DNA of 64,000 bases from contig CAXTPG010000001.1 of NCBI GenBank assembly GCA_964246015.1, positions 68,207 to 132,206 on the forward strand, read 5' to 3'. This document shows positions 8,907-17,842 of this stretch, piece after piece (position 1 is the first letter of the stretch; every line of letters begins with the position of its first letter). The DNA is from JBBROS01 sp964246015. GTDB lineage: Bacteria > Pseudomonadota > Alphaproteobacteria > Acetobacterales > Acetobacteraceae. A model generated the notes under the pieces. That model made no database searches. It was not told the DNA's origin and saw nothing but the letters and a program-made list of their open reading frames with translations. The position numbers and the translations under genes were made by a program.

Positions 8907-9331
8907 GCGGGAAGGGCGATCGTCGCGCGGGCCTCGACGAGGCGCCGGCCGGCCGTGTCGGAGATGGTGAGGGCGTAGAGCATGCCGCCGGCTTCCTCGC
9001 GTTCCAGGGTGGCTTCGATCGTCAGCAGCCCGAGGGCGTCGTCGTCGAGCCTGCCGACGTGCAGCAGGACGTCGCGGAGGCGGGCGACGTAGCCGACCCG
9101 CTGGGCGATGCCTCCGGCGCGGAGCGCGCCATGCAGGGCGGCCGCCTGGAGGCCGTATTCCACGCCGCAGATGGCGGCCAGGTGGCCGTCGCGGCGCAAG
9201 GGGTTCGTGGGAACCAGGTTGGAGCGGCTGCTGCATCGGATCCAGCCGGCGTCCCACGCGGTGACGGCATCGAGCAGGACCATGGCGCCCGCGTGGGGGA
9301 GCATGGAGCGAAGGCGTTCGCCCTGGATCAT
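8903..9331 (-). CDS. ApeP-like hotdog 3-hydroxyacyl-ACP dehydratase
   Basis: A 142-residue hotdog-fold protein of the COG4706 group found in aryl polyene clusters. Features include LPHAGAMVLLDAV near the N-terminus, which carries the family histidine, then LAAICGVEYGLQAAALHG in the central helix, and a beta strand end ATLEREEAGGMLYALTI. It is expected to dehydrate beta-hydroxyacyl-ACP to give the conjugated double bonds, together with the second hotdog gene at 15180-15500. It overlaps both neighbours by 4 bp. It lacks the FabZ HFPG motif, so it belongs to the divergent group. Confidence 0.82.
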   Translation of the reverse strand: MIQGERLRSMLPHAGAMVLLDAVTAWDAGWIRCSSRSNLVPTNPLRRDGHLAAICGVEYGLQAAALHGALRAGGIAQRVGYVARLRDVLLHVGRLDDDALGLLTIEATLEREEAGGMLYALTISDTAGRRLVEARATIALPA

Positions 9332-10125
9332 GATCGGTGCCGCACCGCGAGGTGGCCGTCGAGATAGGCGATCTGCTGGGCGATTGCGGTTCCGCGGGCG
9401 AGGGCGGTGAGCAGCGGCAGGGAGCGGGCGGCGGCGTTGCCGTGCATGAGGGCGTCGAATGCCTGGCCCAGCGAGGGTTGGGGGGGCGGGGGAGCGGGGT
9501 CGTAGGCGAGGTGGATCGTCGGGCGGCCCTCGATGGGGGGGCAGAGGACCAGGGCGGTGGCGAAGGGAGCCGTCGTGGGGCGCAACGCGTCGAGCGGCGC
9601 GGGAAGAGGGTGGTCGTAGCAGACGAGGAGCACGGGGTGGCCCTCGGCGGCGACGTCGACCACGGCCTTCAGCAGCGTGGCGGCCCAGGTCCAGTCGTGG
9701 GCGCCCAGGCAGGTGGCGGGCTGGCGGCTGGCGTTGGCGATGGACCAGTAGCCGGCGGCGGCGTTGTGGACGGAGTTGTGGAACTGCGTGGGGGACACGA
9801 CGCGCTCGCCCGGCGCGCCGCGGGCGAGCGCGTCGAGGATGCTGCCGACGACGACCCCATCGCCGTTGCTGCTGCCGAAGACGCTGCGGAGGGTGGCCGG
9901 GTCGAGGCCGGATGCCGTTGCGGCCTCGTGCGCCACGGCGAGGGCCAGGCGGATGACGGGGCCGGTGCGGCGGCGCTCGGTGGCCGCGAGGATGGCAGGC
10001 GGCGGCGCGGGGCTGTCGCGGGGGACATAGGCGGTGAGGCCGGCCAGGATGGCGCGGCTGGCGGGCCAGGTTTCCAGGCCGGGGCCCCAGATGGCGACGG
10101 AGAGGATGGAGGCGGAAAGGGTCAC
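9328..10125 (-). CDS. Beta-ketoacyl synthase chain-length-factor-like protein
   Basis: A 265-residue protein corresponding to the N-terminal half of a ketosynthase, in the beta-ketoacyl synthase-like family of aryl polyene clusters. VFGSSNGDG, FHNSVHNAAAGYW and ALVLCPP keep the thiolase-fold framework. The nucleophile position that reads TAC in active enzymes is replaced by NAAAG, so it should not condense by itself. It presumably forms a heterodimer with the complete ketosynthase encoded just upstream, as in type II polyketide KS/CLF pairs. The start overlaps the ketosynthase stop by 4 bp, consistent with stoichiometric production. Confidence 0.84.
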   Translation of the reverse strand: MTLSASILSVAIWGPGLETWPASRAILAGLTAYVPRDSPAPPPAILAATERRRTGPVIRLALAVAHEAATASGLDPATLRSVFGSSNGDGVVVGSILDALARGAPGERVVSPTQFHNSVHNAAAGYWSIANASRQPATCLGAHDWTWAATLLKAVVDVAAEGHPVLLVCYDHPLPAPLDALRPTTAPFATALVLCPPIEGRPTIHLAYDPAPPPPQPSLGQAFDALMHGNAAARSLPLLTALARGTAIAQQIAYLDGHLAVRHRS

Positions 10126-11429
10126 GTCGGAAGCCCGCTCCCATCGGGAGAGCGTCGGGCGGGACGGGCCAAGGTTCCATCGGTCCCTTTCGCCCGTGGA
10201 ATGCCGGTGAAGGGGAGGGCCTGGCGCGCGGACACGCCCGGGGCCTGGGCGTGTGGCAGCCCCTCACTCCCGAACAGCAGGCTGCAGTTGATGCCGCCGA
10301 ACCCGAAGGCATTGCTGAGAACGTGCCGGAGCGGGCGGCTTGCAAGCCCGGTGGCGACCCGCGCGTGGAAGGTGGGATCGGGGGTTTCGACGTTCAGGCA
10401 CCCGGGGATGAGGCTTTCGTGCATGCACTCCTGGATCACGAGGGCTTCCAGGATGCCGCAGGCGCCGAGTGTGTGGCCGGTCCAGCCCTTCGTGCTGCTG
10501 CACGGCACCTGGTTGCCGAACATGGCGGTGACGGCGATGTCCTCCATCGCGTCGTTGGCGCGGGTGCCGGTGCCGTGCAGGTTGATCCAGTCGATGTCGC
10601 CGGGGTGCAGGCCGGCCGTGGCCAACGCCTGCGTCATGGCCGCGATCGCCCCGGCCCCCTCGGGGTGGGGGGAGGACATGTGGTGCCCGTCGCTGCTGGC
10701 GCCGGCGCCCAGCAGCGCCATGCCGTCGCCGTCCCGTTCCAGCAGGGCGAACCCGGCGGCCTCCCCGATCGAGATGCCGGTGCGGTCCGCGTGGCAGGGG
10801 CGGCAGGGTGTGGGGGACAGGAGTTCCAGGGCAGCGAAACCGTGCAGGGTCATGCGGCAGAGGCTGTCGGCGCCGCCGACGACGGCCGCGTCGACGACGC
10901 CGGTGCGGATGAGCTGGGCGGCATCGATGAAGCACCGGGCGCTGCTGGCGCATGCGGTGGAGATGACGAGGGCCGGGCCATGCAGGCCCAGCGCGGTGCG
11001 GACGTAGTCGCCCAGGGAATACAGGTCCTGCGTGTGGGCGTAATCGAACGCCCGGGGCAGGCGTCCGTCCTCCGTGCGGTCGCGGTAGGCGTCCTCGGCC
11101 GCGGTGACGCCGCTGGTGCTGGTGCCCAGGATGACGGCAATGCGGTGGGCGCCGTAGCGGGCGGCGGCCTTCGCCACGCGGTCCGCGAAGCCGTCGGCGC
11201 GAAGGGCCATGTCGGCAAGGCGGTTGTTGCGGCAATCGTAGTTCGCCATGCGCGGCGGCAGCGCGTGGTCCTCGACGCCGGGAACGCGGCCGATCCAGCC
11301 GCCGACGGCCGGGTCGAAGTCGTTGGGGCGGAGGCCGGAGCGTTGGGCGAGGAGGGCGGCACGATGGGCGGCGGCGCCCGTGCCCAGGGCGCTGACGGCG
11401 GTGCAGGCGGTCAGGATCAGCGTGGTCAC
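10122..11429 (-). CDS. Beta-ketoacyl-ACP synthase (KS) of the polyene cluster
   Basis: A 435-residue condensing enzyme. The Cys-His-His triad is complete: C160 in STACASSA, H285 in NLHGTGTR and H319 in KGWTGHTLGA. SNAFGFGGIN near the C-terminus is the usual glycine-rich motif. It extends an acyl chain with malonyl-ACP; with its truncated partner it would set polyene length. The GTG start at 11429 overlaps the exporter stop as GTGA. About 35 residues after the core are rich in Pro, Arg and Gly and look non-catalytic. A strong inverted repeat CGCTCCC-ATC-GGGAGaGCG lies inside the tail coding region. Confidence 0.92.
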   Translation of the reverse strand: MTTLILTACTAVSALGTGAAAHRAALLAQRSGLRPNDFDPAVGGWIGRVPGVEDHALPPRMANYDCRNNRLADMALRADGFADRVAKAAARYGAHRIAVILGTSTSGVTAAEDAYRDRTEDGRLPRAFDYAHTQDLYSLGDYVRTALGLHGPALVISTACASSARCFIDAAQLIRTGVVDAAVVGGADSLCRMTLHGFAALELLSPTPCRPCHADRTGISIGEAAGFALLERDGDGMALLGAGASSDGHHMSSPHPEGAGAIAAMTQALATAGLHPGDIDWINLHGTGTRANDAMEDIAVTAMFGNQVPCSSTKGWTGHTLGACGILEALVIQECMHESLIPGCLNVETPDPTFHARVATGLASRPLRHVLSNAFGFGGINCSLLFGSEGLPHAQAPGVSARQALPFTGIPRAKGTDGTLARPARRSPDGSGLPT

Positions 11430-13714
11430 TCCGGTTCGTCGGCGGCCTTGCCTGCGATCAGGAAGGCGAACCCCATGGCCAGCAGCGCGCCGATCGCCAC
11501 CGTCATCCCAATGTCGCGAAGAAGCGGCGTCTGACAAGCCGCGAGCAGGCCGAATGTGAGCAGGGTCATCGCGTTGCAGGTGACGAGGGTGCGCAGCGTC
11601 CGGCCGCGCTCCTCGGCATCGAGCTGCCGTCGGGCGAAGAACAGGGCGTAGTCGAGCCCGACCCCGGCGACGAGCTGCAGCGCCACCAGGTGGATCAGGG
11701 AAAGGCGGGCGCCCAGCGCGGCAAGGGCGGCGACGGTGACGAGGAGGGCGGCGAGGACGGCCGCGAGGACCCGCACCGTCCGGGCCGCATCGCGCAGGCC
11801 AACCAGGAGCAGGAGCAGGACGGCGGCGGCGCTGGCGGCGAGCCACCACCAGGCCTGGGCGGTGGTTTCGGACAGGATGAGGCCGAGTTCGGTCCGCATG
11901 TCGAGATGGAGGGCGCCGGACTGCCGGGCGGCGGCGGCGATGCGGGCCGGGTCGGTGGCGCCGGTGAGGATGACGGGCCCGATCCAGCCGTCGCCCCGCT
12001 GGAGCAGCAATGGGGCGAGGCGGGCGCCGGCGAGGGTGCCGTCGAGGTCGGCGAGGCTCAGCGGCCGTGCGGTGCGGGCGGCGGCGACGGCGTCCTGGAA
12101 CGGCCGGAAGGCCTCGGGGCGGAACGGGAGGGCGGCGCGGGCGGCGTCGAGGCGGGCGGCGAGGGTCTCCGCGTCCGGAAGGGCGGCCGCGCGGGCGGCT
12201 TGAAGGGCGGCGCTGGGAAGAAGCCGGGCGGCGTAGTCGGCGGCGCGCAGGGCGCCCTCGGATTGCAGGCGGTCGAGGGCGGAGGCAAGGCGCTCCTGGG
12301 CTTGCAGCACGGCCTCGGCGCTGGGGCCCCGGACCAGGATCAGCTGGCCGGCCTCGGGCGCGCCGAGCTGGGCGCGGAGGTCCCGGTCCAGCGCGCGGGA
12401 GGCTTCGGGAACGGGGCTGAGCGCCTGCAGGTCGCCTTCCCAGGTGGGCCCCCTCGTAACGAGCACCGCGAGCGCGGCGAGGATGGGCAGGGCGGCCCAG
12501 CCGCGATGGCGCCGCCAGGACTCGACGCGGGCGAGCCAGGCCGGGTCACCCTCCGCCGCGGGTGCGAGGTTGGCCGCGACGATGAGCCGGGGGAGAAGGG
12601 TCCAGGTGAGGATCGCGCAGGCCAGCAGCCCGGCGGCGGCAAACACCCCGAGCTGCTGCAGACCGGGAAACCCCGAGAAGATCATCGCGAGAAGACCAAG
12701 GAGCGCCGAGGCGACCGCGAGAATGAAGGCCCGGCCGATGCGGGCGCGGGTGGCGGTGGCGGGCTCGCCGCGCTTGCGGTGGCCGATCATGAGCACGGGG
12801 TAGTCGACGGAAACGCCGAGCATCGTGGCGCCGAAGCCCAGTGCCACGCCATGGACGGTGCCGAAGACGGCCTGCACGACAAGGGCGGCGGCGGCGACGC
12901 TGAGCAGCACCGGGGCGGCGATGGCGGCGAGGACGAGCAGGGACCGGAACCGCCACCACAGGAGGGCTGTGACCAGCAGGGTGGAAAGGATGGAGATGCG
13001 TTCGACGTCGGATTTGATCGCGCGGGCGGCGTCGCGGGCGAAGACGGCGGGCCCGGCGGCGACCAGGCGGGCGGGCCCGGGTCGGGCGGACTGGAATTCG
13101 GCCTGGATGGCGGCCAGGGCGGCCTCCTGGGCCGGGATGTCCATGCCGCCGGCCTTGGTGCGGGCAAGAAGAAGGGCCCGGCTGGCGTCCGGGGAGAACC
13201 ACGCGCCGTCGATGGTGCGGATGGTGGTGGCGCCGGCCCATACCCGCAGCAGGGCAGGGAAGGCTCCGGTCGGGTCGGGCAGGCCGTACTGCGCAACCAG
13301 GGGGGCGGCGGAGCCTTGGAGCTGGCGGAGCAGGCTTTGCATCGCGGTGCGGAGGGCGGATTCGGTGAAGGCGTCCGGCGCGGCGGGGACCAGGACGTAG
13401 CGGCGGTCGAACAGGGTGGCCTGGTCCTGCGGGGAGGGCTGCCCGGCGGCAACGAGCTGGAAGAGGTTGGTTTCGGGAAGGGTGGCCGCGAGCCTCCGGG
13501 CGATGCGGGCGAGCTCAGGGGCGGGGGCGTTCTCGATCGCGATGAGGATGAGGCCGGTGGCGTTGCCGGTGCGGGCCTCGTCCATGACGAGGCGCGCGGC
13601 TTCGGTGCGGCCTTCGGGGAGGAACTCGGCCATGTCGGTGCGGATGGTGACGCTGGTCAGGGTGGCGGCAAGAAGGAGGGCGGCGAGGATCAGGGTGGCG
13701 AGGATGGGTTTCAT
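11426..13714 (-). CDS. MMPL/RND-family exporter of the polyene cluster (COG4258)
   Basis: A 762-residue inner-membrane protein with the MMPL layout. There is an N-terminal anchor, a large periplasmic loop, five or six membrane helices (VALGFGATMLGVSVDYPVLMIGH is the conserved RND-type core), a second loop, and another helix block (VAGVGLDYALFFARRQ). The duplicated G-x-x-x-D-Y motif is characteristic of proton-driven MMPL proteins. In aryl polyene clusters this protein is thought to move the acyl product across or out of the inner membrane. It lies 16 bp after the LolA-like gene and overlaps the ketosynthase start by 4 bp. Confidence 0.9.
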   Translation of the reverse strand: MKPILATLILAALLLAATLTSVTIRTDMAEFLPEGRTEAARLVMDEARTGNATGLILIAIENAPAPELARIARRLAATLPETNLFQLVAAGQPSPQDQATLFDRRYVLVPAAPDAFTESALRTAMQSLLRQLQGSAAPLVAQYGLPDPTGAFPALLRVWAGATTIRTIDGAWFSPDASRALLLARTKAGGMDIPAQEAALAAIQAEFQSARPGPARLVAAGPAVFARDAARAIKSDVERISILSTLLVTALLWWRFRSLLVLAAIAAPVLLSVAAAALVVQAVFGTVHGVALGFGATMLGVSVDYPVLMIGHRKRGEPATATRARIGRAFILAVASALLGLLAMIFSGFPGLQQLGVFAAAGLLACAILTWTLLPRLIVAANLAPAAEGDPAWLARVESWRRHRGWAALPILAALAVLVTRGPTWEGDLQALSPVPEASRALDRDLRAQLGAPEAGQLILVRGPSAEAVLQAQERLASALDRLQSEGALRAADYAARLLPSAALQAARAAALPDAETLAARLDAARAALPFRPEAFRPFQDAVAAARTARPLSLADLDGTLAGARLAPLLLQRGDGWIGPVILTGATDPARIAAAARQSGALHLDMRTELGLILSETTAQAWWWLAASAAAVLLLLLVGLRDAARTVRVLAAVLAALLVTVAALAALGARLSLIHLVALQLVAGVGLDYALFFARRQLDAEERGRTLRTLVTCNAMTLLTFGLLAACQTPLLRDIGMTVAIGALLAMGFAFLIAGKAADEPE

Positions 13715-13730
13715 GTGCGGTTGGACGGCC

Positions 13731-14300
13731 TCACCGGGGGCTGATCGTCATCGTCTGTTCGTCGCCGTTCGCCTGGGTGACGATCAGGGTTTCGGGCTGG
13801 TCGCCATGGCCCAGCAGGCGGACGGCGCGGAGGTGGCGGGGGTCCCGGGGCGCCAGATCCAGGGTCCAGGACTCGATCGTGCCCGTGACGCTGGCGATGA
13901 AGGCCCGGCGCAGGGCGGCGGCGTCGCCGGTCAACGGGCCGCGGATGGCGTCGACGAGAAGGCGCAGCTCGGGCGCCATGCCGATGTCGAGGACGCGCGG
14001 CGGTTCGTTGGCGGCGGTGATGACGATCCGGTCGCCGTCGATCTCCAGCCGTTCGGGTTGGGGCCAGTCGGTGATCTTCTCCAGCCTGGTGCCGCGGAGC
14101 GCGAGCGTGCCACGGCTTTCCAGGATGGTGTCGAGGGCGGCGAAGCGGCGGCGTTCCGTGAAGCCTGCCCGGCGCTCCGGAACCGCGGCCAGGCGGGCGA
14201 GCAGCGAGTCGACCGTGAAGGCGGAGGTGTCAGCCGCTGCCCGACGGGACCAGGCGAGGAGGATGAGCAGCGCGAGGCGCCGCCGGGTCGGGCTCGGCAT
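13731..14300 (-). CDS. LolA-like outer-membrane lipoprotein carrier
   Basis: A 189-residue periplasmic protein. The start at 14300 is chosen because it supplies a signal peptide (RRRLALLILLAWSRRAAA). The mature part has LolA-type features: FTERR, LESRGTLALRG and WPQPERLEIDGDRIVI. It probably escorts the hydrophobic polyene product or an associated lipoprotein through the periplasm. The chosen start lies 71 bp inside the upstream acyltransferase gene, an unusually long overlap. A later start would remove the signal peptide, so the overlap is probably real. Confidence 0.82.
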   Translation of the reverse strand: MPSPTRRRLALLILLAWSRRAAADTSAFTVDSLLARLAAVPERRAGFTERRRFAALDTILESRGTLALRGTRLEKITDWPQPERLEIDGDRIVITAANEPPRVLDIGMAPELRLLVDAIRGPLTGDAAALRRAFIASVTGTIESWTLDLAPRDPRHLRAVRLLGHGDQPETLIVTQANGDEQTMTISPR

Positions 14301-15183
14301 GGGCGGCGGGCTCCCAGAACGGGAAGAAGTTGAACCATTGGAAGGGGTGGGCGCGGCAGGCGGTTTCGAGGGCGGCGGCATACTGGGCGACGGCGTCGCG
14401 CAGGTCGGCGGCGCGGTGCGCGCGGCGCAGGGTGACGCGGTCGGCGAAGGGCTCGAACCGGACCTCGTAGCGCCCGGGGCCGGTGCGGACGGCGTGGAAC
14501 AGGACCACGGGGGCGGCGAGGGTGCCGGCCAGGACGAAGGGGCCGGCGGGGAAGGCGGCGGGCTGGCCCAGAAACGGGACCGTCACCATGCGATGGCCCG
14601 GCGGCGCCCGGTCGGCGAGGATGCCGACGATCTCGCCGCGTTCGATGCATTCGCGGGCACGGAGCATGCTCGCGGTGTCGCCGATCTCGATCACCCGCGC
14701 GTGGATGCAGGGGGCGAGGCGGTCGAGCAATGCGGTCAGCGCGCCGGCGTTGCGGCGCCACATGAGCGCCCAGACCGGCACGGGGGCGTGGCGGGCGACG
14801 GCGCGCAAAACCTCGAAGCTGCCCAGATGGGCGCCCAGCAGGATGCAGCCCTGGCCGCAGGCGAGGGTGGCGAGGACGCCGTCCAGCCCCTCGGTGCGGA
14901 TGTCGAGGCGGTCGCGGCCGGCGAGCAGCAGCACGCGGTCGAGCACGGCGGTGGCGAAGCTGTGGAAGTGCCGGGCGACGTCGGGCAGGCGCGCGGGGCG
15001 GCCCAGCACCCGGCGGAGATAGTCGGCCGACGCCGCCCGGGCCGTGGCGGAGGTCAGCAGGAACCACGCGGTGGCGGGCCAGAGCAGGAAGGGTGCCGCA
15101 AGACGGCCGCCATGGACGGCGAGGAACAGGGCGGCGCGGGTGATGGTCGCGGGGCCGCGCTCCGGCTGGTGGGACCAGGTCAT
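14230..15183 (-). CDS. LpxL-like lysophospholipid acyltransferase of the polyene cluster
   Basis: A 317-residue LABLAT/LpxL-type acyltransferase. The catalytic HX4E motif is at H119-E124 (GAHLGSFE), followed by WRRNAG and ILADRAPPG, the second family block. A hydrophobic N-terminal region (AAPFLLWPATAWFLLT) anchors it to the membrane. In aryl polyene clusters such enzymes are proposed to transfer the polyene from ACP to a lipid acceptor. It starts with a 4-bp ATGA overlap on the hotdog gene. Its C-terminal 23 codons overlap the LolA-like gene in another frame. Confidence 0.87.
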   Translation of the reverse strand: MTWSHQPERGPATITRAALFLAVHGGRLAAPFLLWPATAWFLLTSATARAASADYLRRVLGRPARLPDVARHFHSFATAVLDRVLLLAGRDRLDIRTEGLDGVLATLACGQGCILLGAHLGSFEVLRAVARHAPVPVWALMWRRNAGALTALLDRLAPCIHARVIEIGDTASMLRARECIERGEIVGILADRAPPGHRMVTVPFLGQPAAFPAGPFVLAGTLAAPVVLFHAVRTGPGRYEVRFEPFADRVTLRRAHRAADLRDAVAQYAAALETACRAHPFQWFNFFPFWEPAAHAEPDPAAPRAAHPPRLVPSGSG

Positions 15184-15500
15184 GGCGGTGTCGGGAGGAC
15201 CGGCACGACCTCCGGGCACGAGGACGTCAGCGCGATCTTTCCCGTGAGGACGGTATGGGCGCCGACGGTGCAGGCGAAGGCGGGTTCGGCGTAGGCGACG
15301 TCGATGGTGTCGCCGGGGCGGACGGGTCGGGTGAAGCGGATGGCGGGGAAGCCCCTCAGCGTGGCGCCGGGGTGGGCGGCAAGGATGAGGGCGGCGGCCT
15401 CGTCGAGCAGGACGACGCCGGGGACGATCGGGCGCCCGGGGAAGTGGCCGGGCAGGGCGGGGTGGCCGGGGTCGGCGGTGAAGGACCCGATGGCGCGCAT
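15180..15500 (-). CDS. FabZ/ApeI-like 3-hydroxyacyl-ACP dehydratase
   Basis: A 106-residue single hotdog domain. It carries the FabA/FabZ signature GHFPGRPIVPGVVLLDEA with the catalytic histidine in GHFPG. The acidic partner position reads D followed by E where FabZ has E. At 106 residues it is shorter than housekeeping FabZ (about 145-150). It should dehydrate beta-hydroxyacyl-ACP intermediates of the polyene. The start overlaps the stop of the ligase by one base (TGATG) and its stop overlaps the acyltransferase start by four bases. Confidence 0.86.
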   Translation of the reverse strand: MRAIGSFTADPGHPALPGHFPGRPIVPGVVLLDEAAALILAAHPGATLRGFPAIRFTRPVRPGDTIDVAYAEPAFACTVGAHTVLTGKIALTSSCPEVVPVLPTPP

Positions 15501-16801
15501 CAACCGGCCTGTGCGACGAGGTGCAGCAGCGCCTGGCGGGGCAGCTTGCCCAGGGCATTGCGCGGCAACGCCTCCACCCTGATCACCCGGCGCGGCACGA
15601 ACACGGGATCCAGCACGCGGCGCAGGTCCGCGAGGATGGAGGGGGCGGTCCGCTCGGGCGCCACGACGATGGCGACGAGGCGGGCCGTCCCGCGCGGGTC
15701 GGCGGCGTCGGGCAGGACGAAGGCGCCGTCGGCAACGCCGGGCAGACCGGTCAGAAGCTGGTTGAGGCCGAGCAGGGAGGCACGGCGGCCGCCGAGCTTC
15801 ACGAGGTCGGTCCGGCGGCCAAGAAGACGGAACCCGTCCCCAGCCGGTTCGAGGATGTCGGCGAGCGGGACGGGGTCCGCATGCTCCGCCCGGACGGTCG
15901 TGCCGGTTTCCGTGATGTCGAGCGCGATGCCGGGATAGGGGGTCCAGTCGGGGCCGGCGGTGGTGCGGCGGCTGGCGATGCTGCCGCATTCCGTGGCGCC
16001 GAAGATCTCCAGCACCGGCGCGTTCCAGACGGTTTCCGCCTCGGCCGCCAGCGCGGGGTCGAGCGGGGCGGTGGCGCTGATGACGGCGGCGATGGGCGGC
16101 AGGTGGAGGCCCGCCTGCAACAGGGTGCGGAGCTGGAGCGGGGTGGTGACGAGGGTGCGCGGGCCGGGGCAGGCAAGCAGGGCGGCGGCGACGTCACCGG
16201 GAAAGAACGCCGGGCCGCACCAGCTTGCGACGGGCGCGTGCAGCGGCAGGAGGATCGTCGTCTCGAACCCGTACATGTGCTGGGGCGGGACCATGCCGAT
16301 GACGGTGCCCTGGGCCAGGGCGAACTGCCGTGCCGCGGCGTTGCTGCGCGCGACCAGGGCGCCCCAGCGCTTGGCGTGGGCGACGGGGGCGCCGGTGCTG
16401 CCGGAGGTGAAGACGAGGGCGGCGAGGAGCGCCGGGTCGATATGCGGATTCGGGGCGTGTGCGCACGTGGCCGCCGGGCGGACGAGCGCGGTCGGGATGG
16501 GGCTGCCCGGCAGCGGCGAGTCGGATGCCGCGATGCAGCCCGGGTGCAGGGCAGCGAGCGCGGGCAGGGCGGCGGGCTCGACGTTCAGCAGGCTGGTGCG
16601 CCCGCGGACGAGGGCGGCGGCGAAGGCGACGGCGAAGGCGTAGCGGTCGCGGCACAGGTTCACGACGGGACCGGTGCCGGGGAGGATGGCCGCAAGCGCG
16701 TGCGCGTCGGCCAGGAAGGACGCTGCGGTGACCGGACCTTGGGGGCGGTGGAACAGGGGGGTGTCGCCGGGACGGTCCAGCAGGGTCGTCGGCTGGTCCA
16801 T
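15500..16801 (-). CDS. AMP-binding acyl-ACP/CoA ligase of the polyene cluster
   Basis: A 433-residue ANL-superfamily adenylating enzyme. Motifs in order are the ATP loop FTSGSTGAP (131-139), VPPQHMYGFE, EIFGATECGS, GRRTDLVKLGG and the C-terminal lysine loop NALGKLPRQ (K419). It is short for the family (usually 500-550). It probably activates an aromatic starter acid and loads it on the ACP encoded 2 bp upstream. The aromatic acid is inferred from the aryl polyene context; no ammonia lyase that would make a cinnamate starter is in the cluster. Confidence 0.88.
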   Translation of the reverse strand: MDQPTTLLDRPGDTPLFHRPQGPVTAASFLADAHALAAILPGTGPVVNLCRDRYAFAVAFAAALVRGRTSLLNVEPAALPALAALHPGCIAASDSPLPGSPIPTALVRPAATCAHAPNPHIDPALLAALVFTSGSTGAPVAHAKRWGALVARSNAAARQFALAQGTVIGMVPPQHMYGFETTILLPLHAPVASWCGPAFFPGDVAAALLACPGPRTLVTTPLQLRTLLQAGLHLPPIAAVISATAPLDPALAAEAETVWNAPVLEIFGATECGSIASRRTTAGPDWTPYPGIALDITETGTTVRAEHADPVPLADILEPAGDGFRLLGRRTDLVKLGGRRASLLGLNQLLTGLPGVADGAFVLPDAADPRGTARLVAIVVAPERTAPSILADLRRVLDPVFVPRRVIRVEALPRNALGKLPRQALLHLVAQAG

Positions 16802-16803
16802 CG

Positions 16804-17091
16804 CTAGCGTGTCCGATGGGCCTCGACGTGGGCGGACAGGCTGCGGAGGGAGGCGAAGATGCGCTGGTTCCGCTCGTCGTCCGAGCGGAGCTCGAACCCG
16901 TAGGCGCGGGAGATGGCCAGCGCGAGTTCCAGGGCGTCGATCGAGTCGAGGCCCAGGCCCTCGCCGAACAGGGGATCGGCGGGCGCGATGTCGCCGGCCG
17001 CGACCTCGAGCTGGAGCGAGGTGACGATGAGTTCCGCAAGCGACAGTTCTGGTGCCGTTGCGGTATCGGAGGTGGTTTGCAGATCTGTCAC
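16804..17091 (-). CDS. Acyl carrier protein of the polyene cluster
   Basis: A 95-residue carrier protein. S50 in GLGLDSIDALEL is the phosphopantetheine attachment serine. An N-terminal stretch of about 17 residues rich in Thr and Ala precedes the four-helix fold. It is the first gene of the leftward twelve-gene operon and begins with GTG at 17091. Many characterised aryl polyene clusters carry two ACPs; only this one is present here. Confidence 0.92.
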   Translation of the reverse strand: MTDLQTTSDTATAPELSLAELIVTSLQLEVAAGDIAPADPLFGEGLGLDSIDALELALAISRAYGFELRSDDERNQRIFASLRSLSAHVEAHRTR

Positions 17092-17154
17092 GCTGTGTTC
17101 CCTCTGTTAACATAGCGTCCGGGAAACGGCGCTGCATAGAGCGGGTGGGGAGCA

Positions 17155-17790
17155 ATGAACGCGGGAGCCGTGCGGGCCATGGCGATCGTGATCGCGGTTG
17201 CGTCCCCGATCGCGAGTCATGCTGCCCTGGCAATGGGGCGGGGGTATGGCGCGGCCGTGGCGTTGGCGGCGGCGCAGGCGGTGGCGGGGGGTGTCGTGCT
17301 GCATGGCGCGCTCCCGCGATGGCGCTGGGCCGGCGTGGTCGTCCCGGCAGTGCTGCTGGGGGCGCTCGGGTGGGGCGCGGCGCAGTCCGCGGAGGCGGGG
17401 CTGCTGGCCGCCGCGGGCGTGGCGCACGCGATGTTGTACGGGGCGCTGCTGGTGGTGTTCGGGGCGTCGCTGCGGCCGGGGCGGGTCAGCCTGGTGACGT
17501 GGGTCGCAAGCCGGCTGAACCCGACCTTCCATGCCGGCATGGTCCCGTACACGCGGGCCGTGACATGGGCGTGGTGCGCCTTCTTTGCCGGGCAACTGGC
17601 GCTCTCGGGCGTGTTGCTGGTCTCAGCGCCTGGCGCGTGGCGGGCACTCGTCACGACGGCGCATGCGCCGATGGTCGCGGCGATGGCGGTCGGTGAGTTC
17701 CTCGTGCGGCGCTGGCGGTGGCGCGGCGAGCATTACACGAGCCTGCGGGATACCGTGGTCGGGGTGCGCCGCTTATGGGCGGGCCGGTGA
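17155..17790 (+). CDS. COG4648 family integral membrane protein of the polyene cluster
   Basis: A 211-residue membrane protein with five or six hydrophobic helices (AMAIVIAVASPIASHAAL, VALAAAQAVAGGVVLHG, WAGVVVPAVLLGALGWG, AWCAFFAGQLALSGVLLV). The loop LVTWVASRLNPTFHAGMVPYTRAVTWAW is typical of COG4648. Members are regularly found beside the ACP gene of aryl polyene clusters; the molecular role is unknown. Here it is divergent from the ACP gene with only 63 bp between, so the two transcription units must share a short promoter region. Confidence 0.8.
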   Translation: MNAGAVRAMAIVIAVASPIASHAALAMGRGYGAAVALAAAQAVAGGVVLHGALPRWRWAGVVVPAVLLGALGWGAAQSAEAGLLAAAGVAHAMLYGALLVVFGASLRPGRVSLVTWVASRLNPTFHAGMVPYTRAVTWAWCAFFAGQLALSGVLLVSAPGAWRALVTTAHAPMVAAMAVGEFLVRRWRWRGEHYTSLRDTVVGVRRLWAGR

Positions 17791-17842
17791 CGTGGCGTCC
17801 GGTGGCGGAGGGTGGAACGCGCCGTGCATTTCACCCCAAGGC

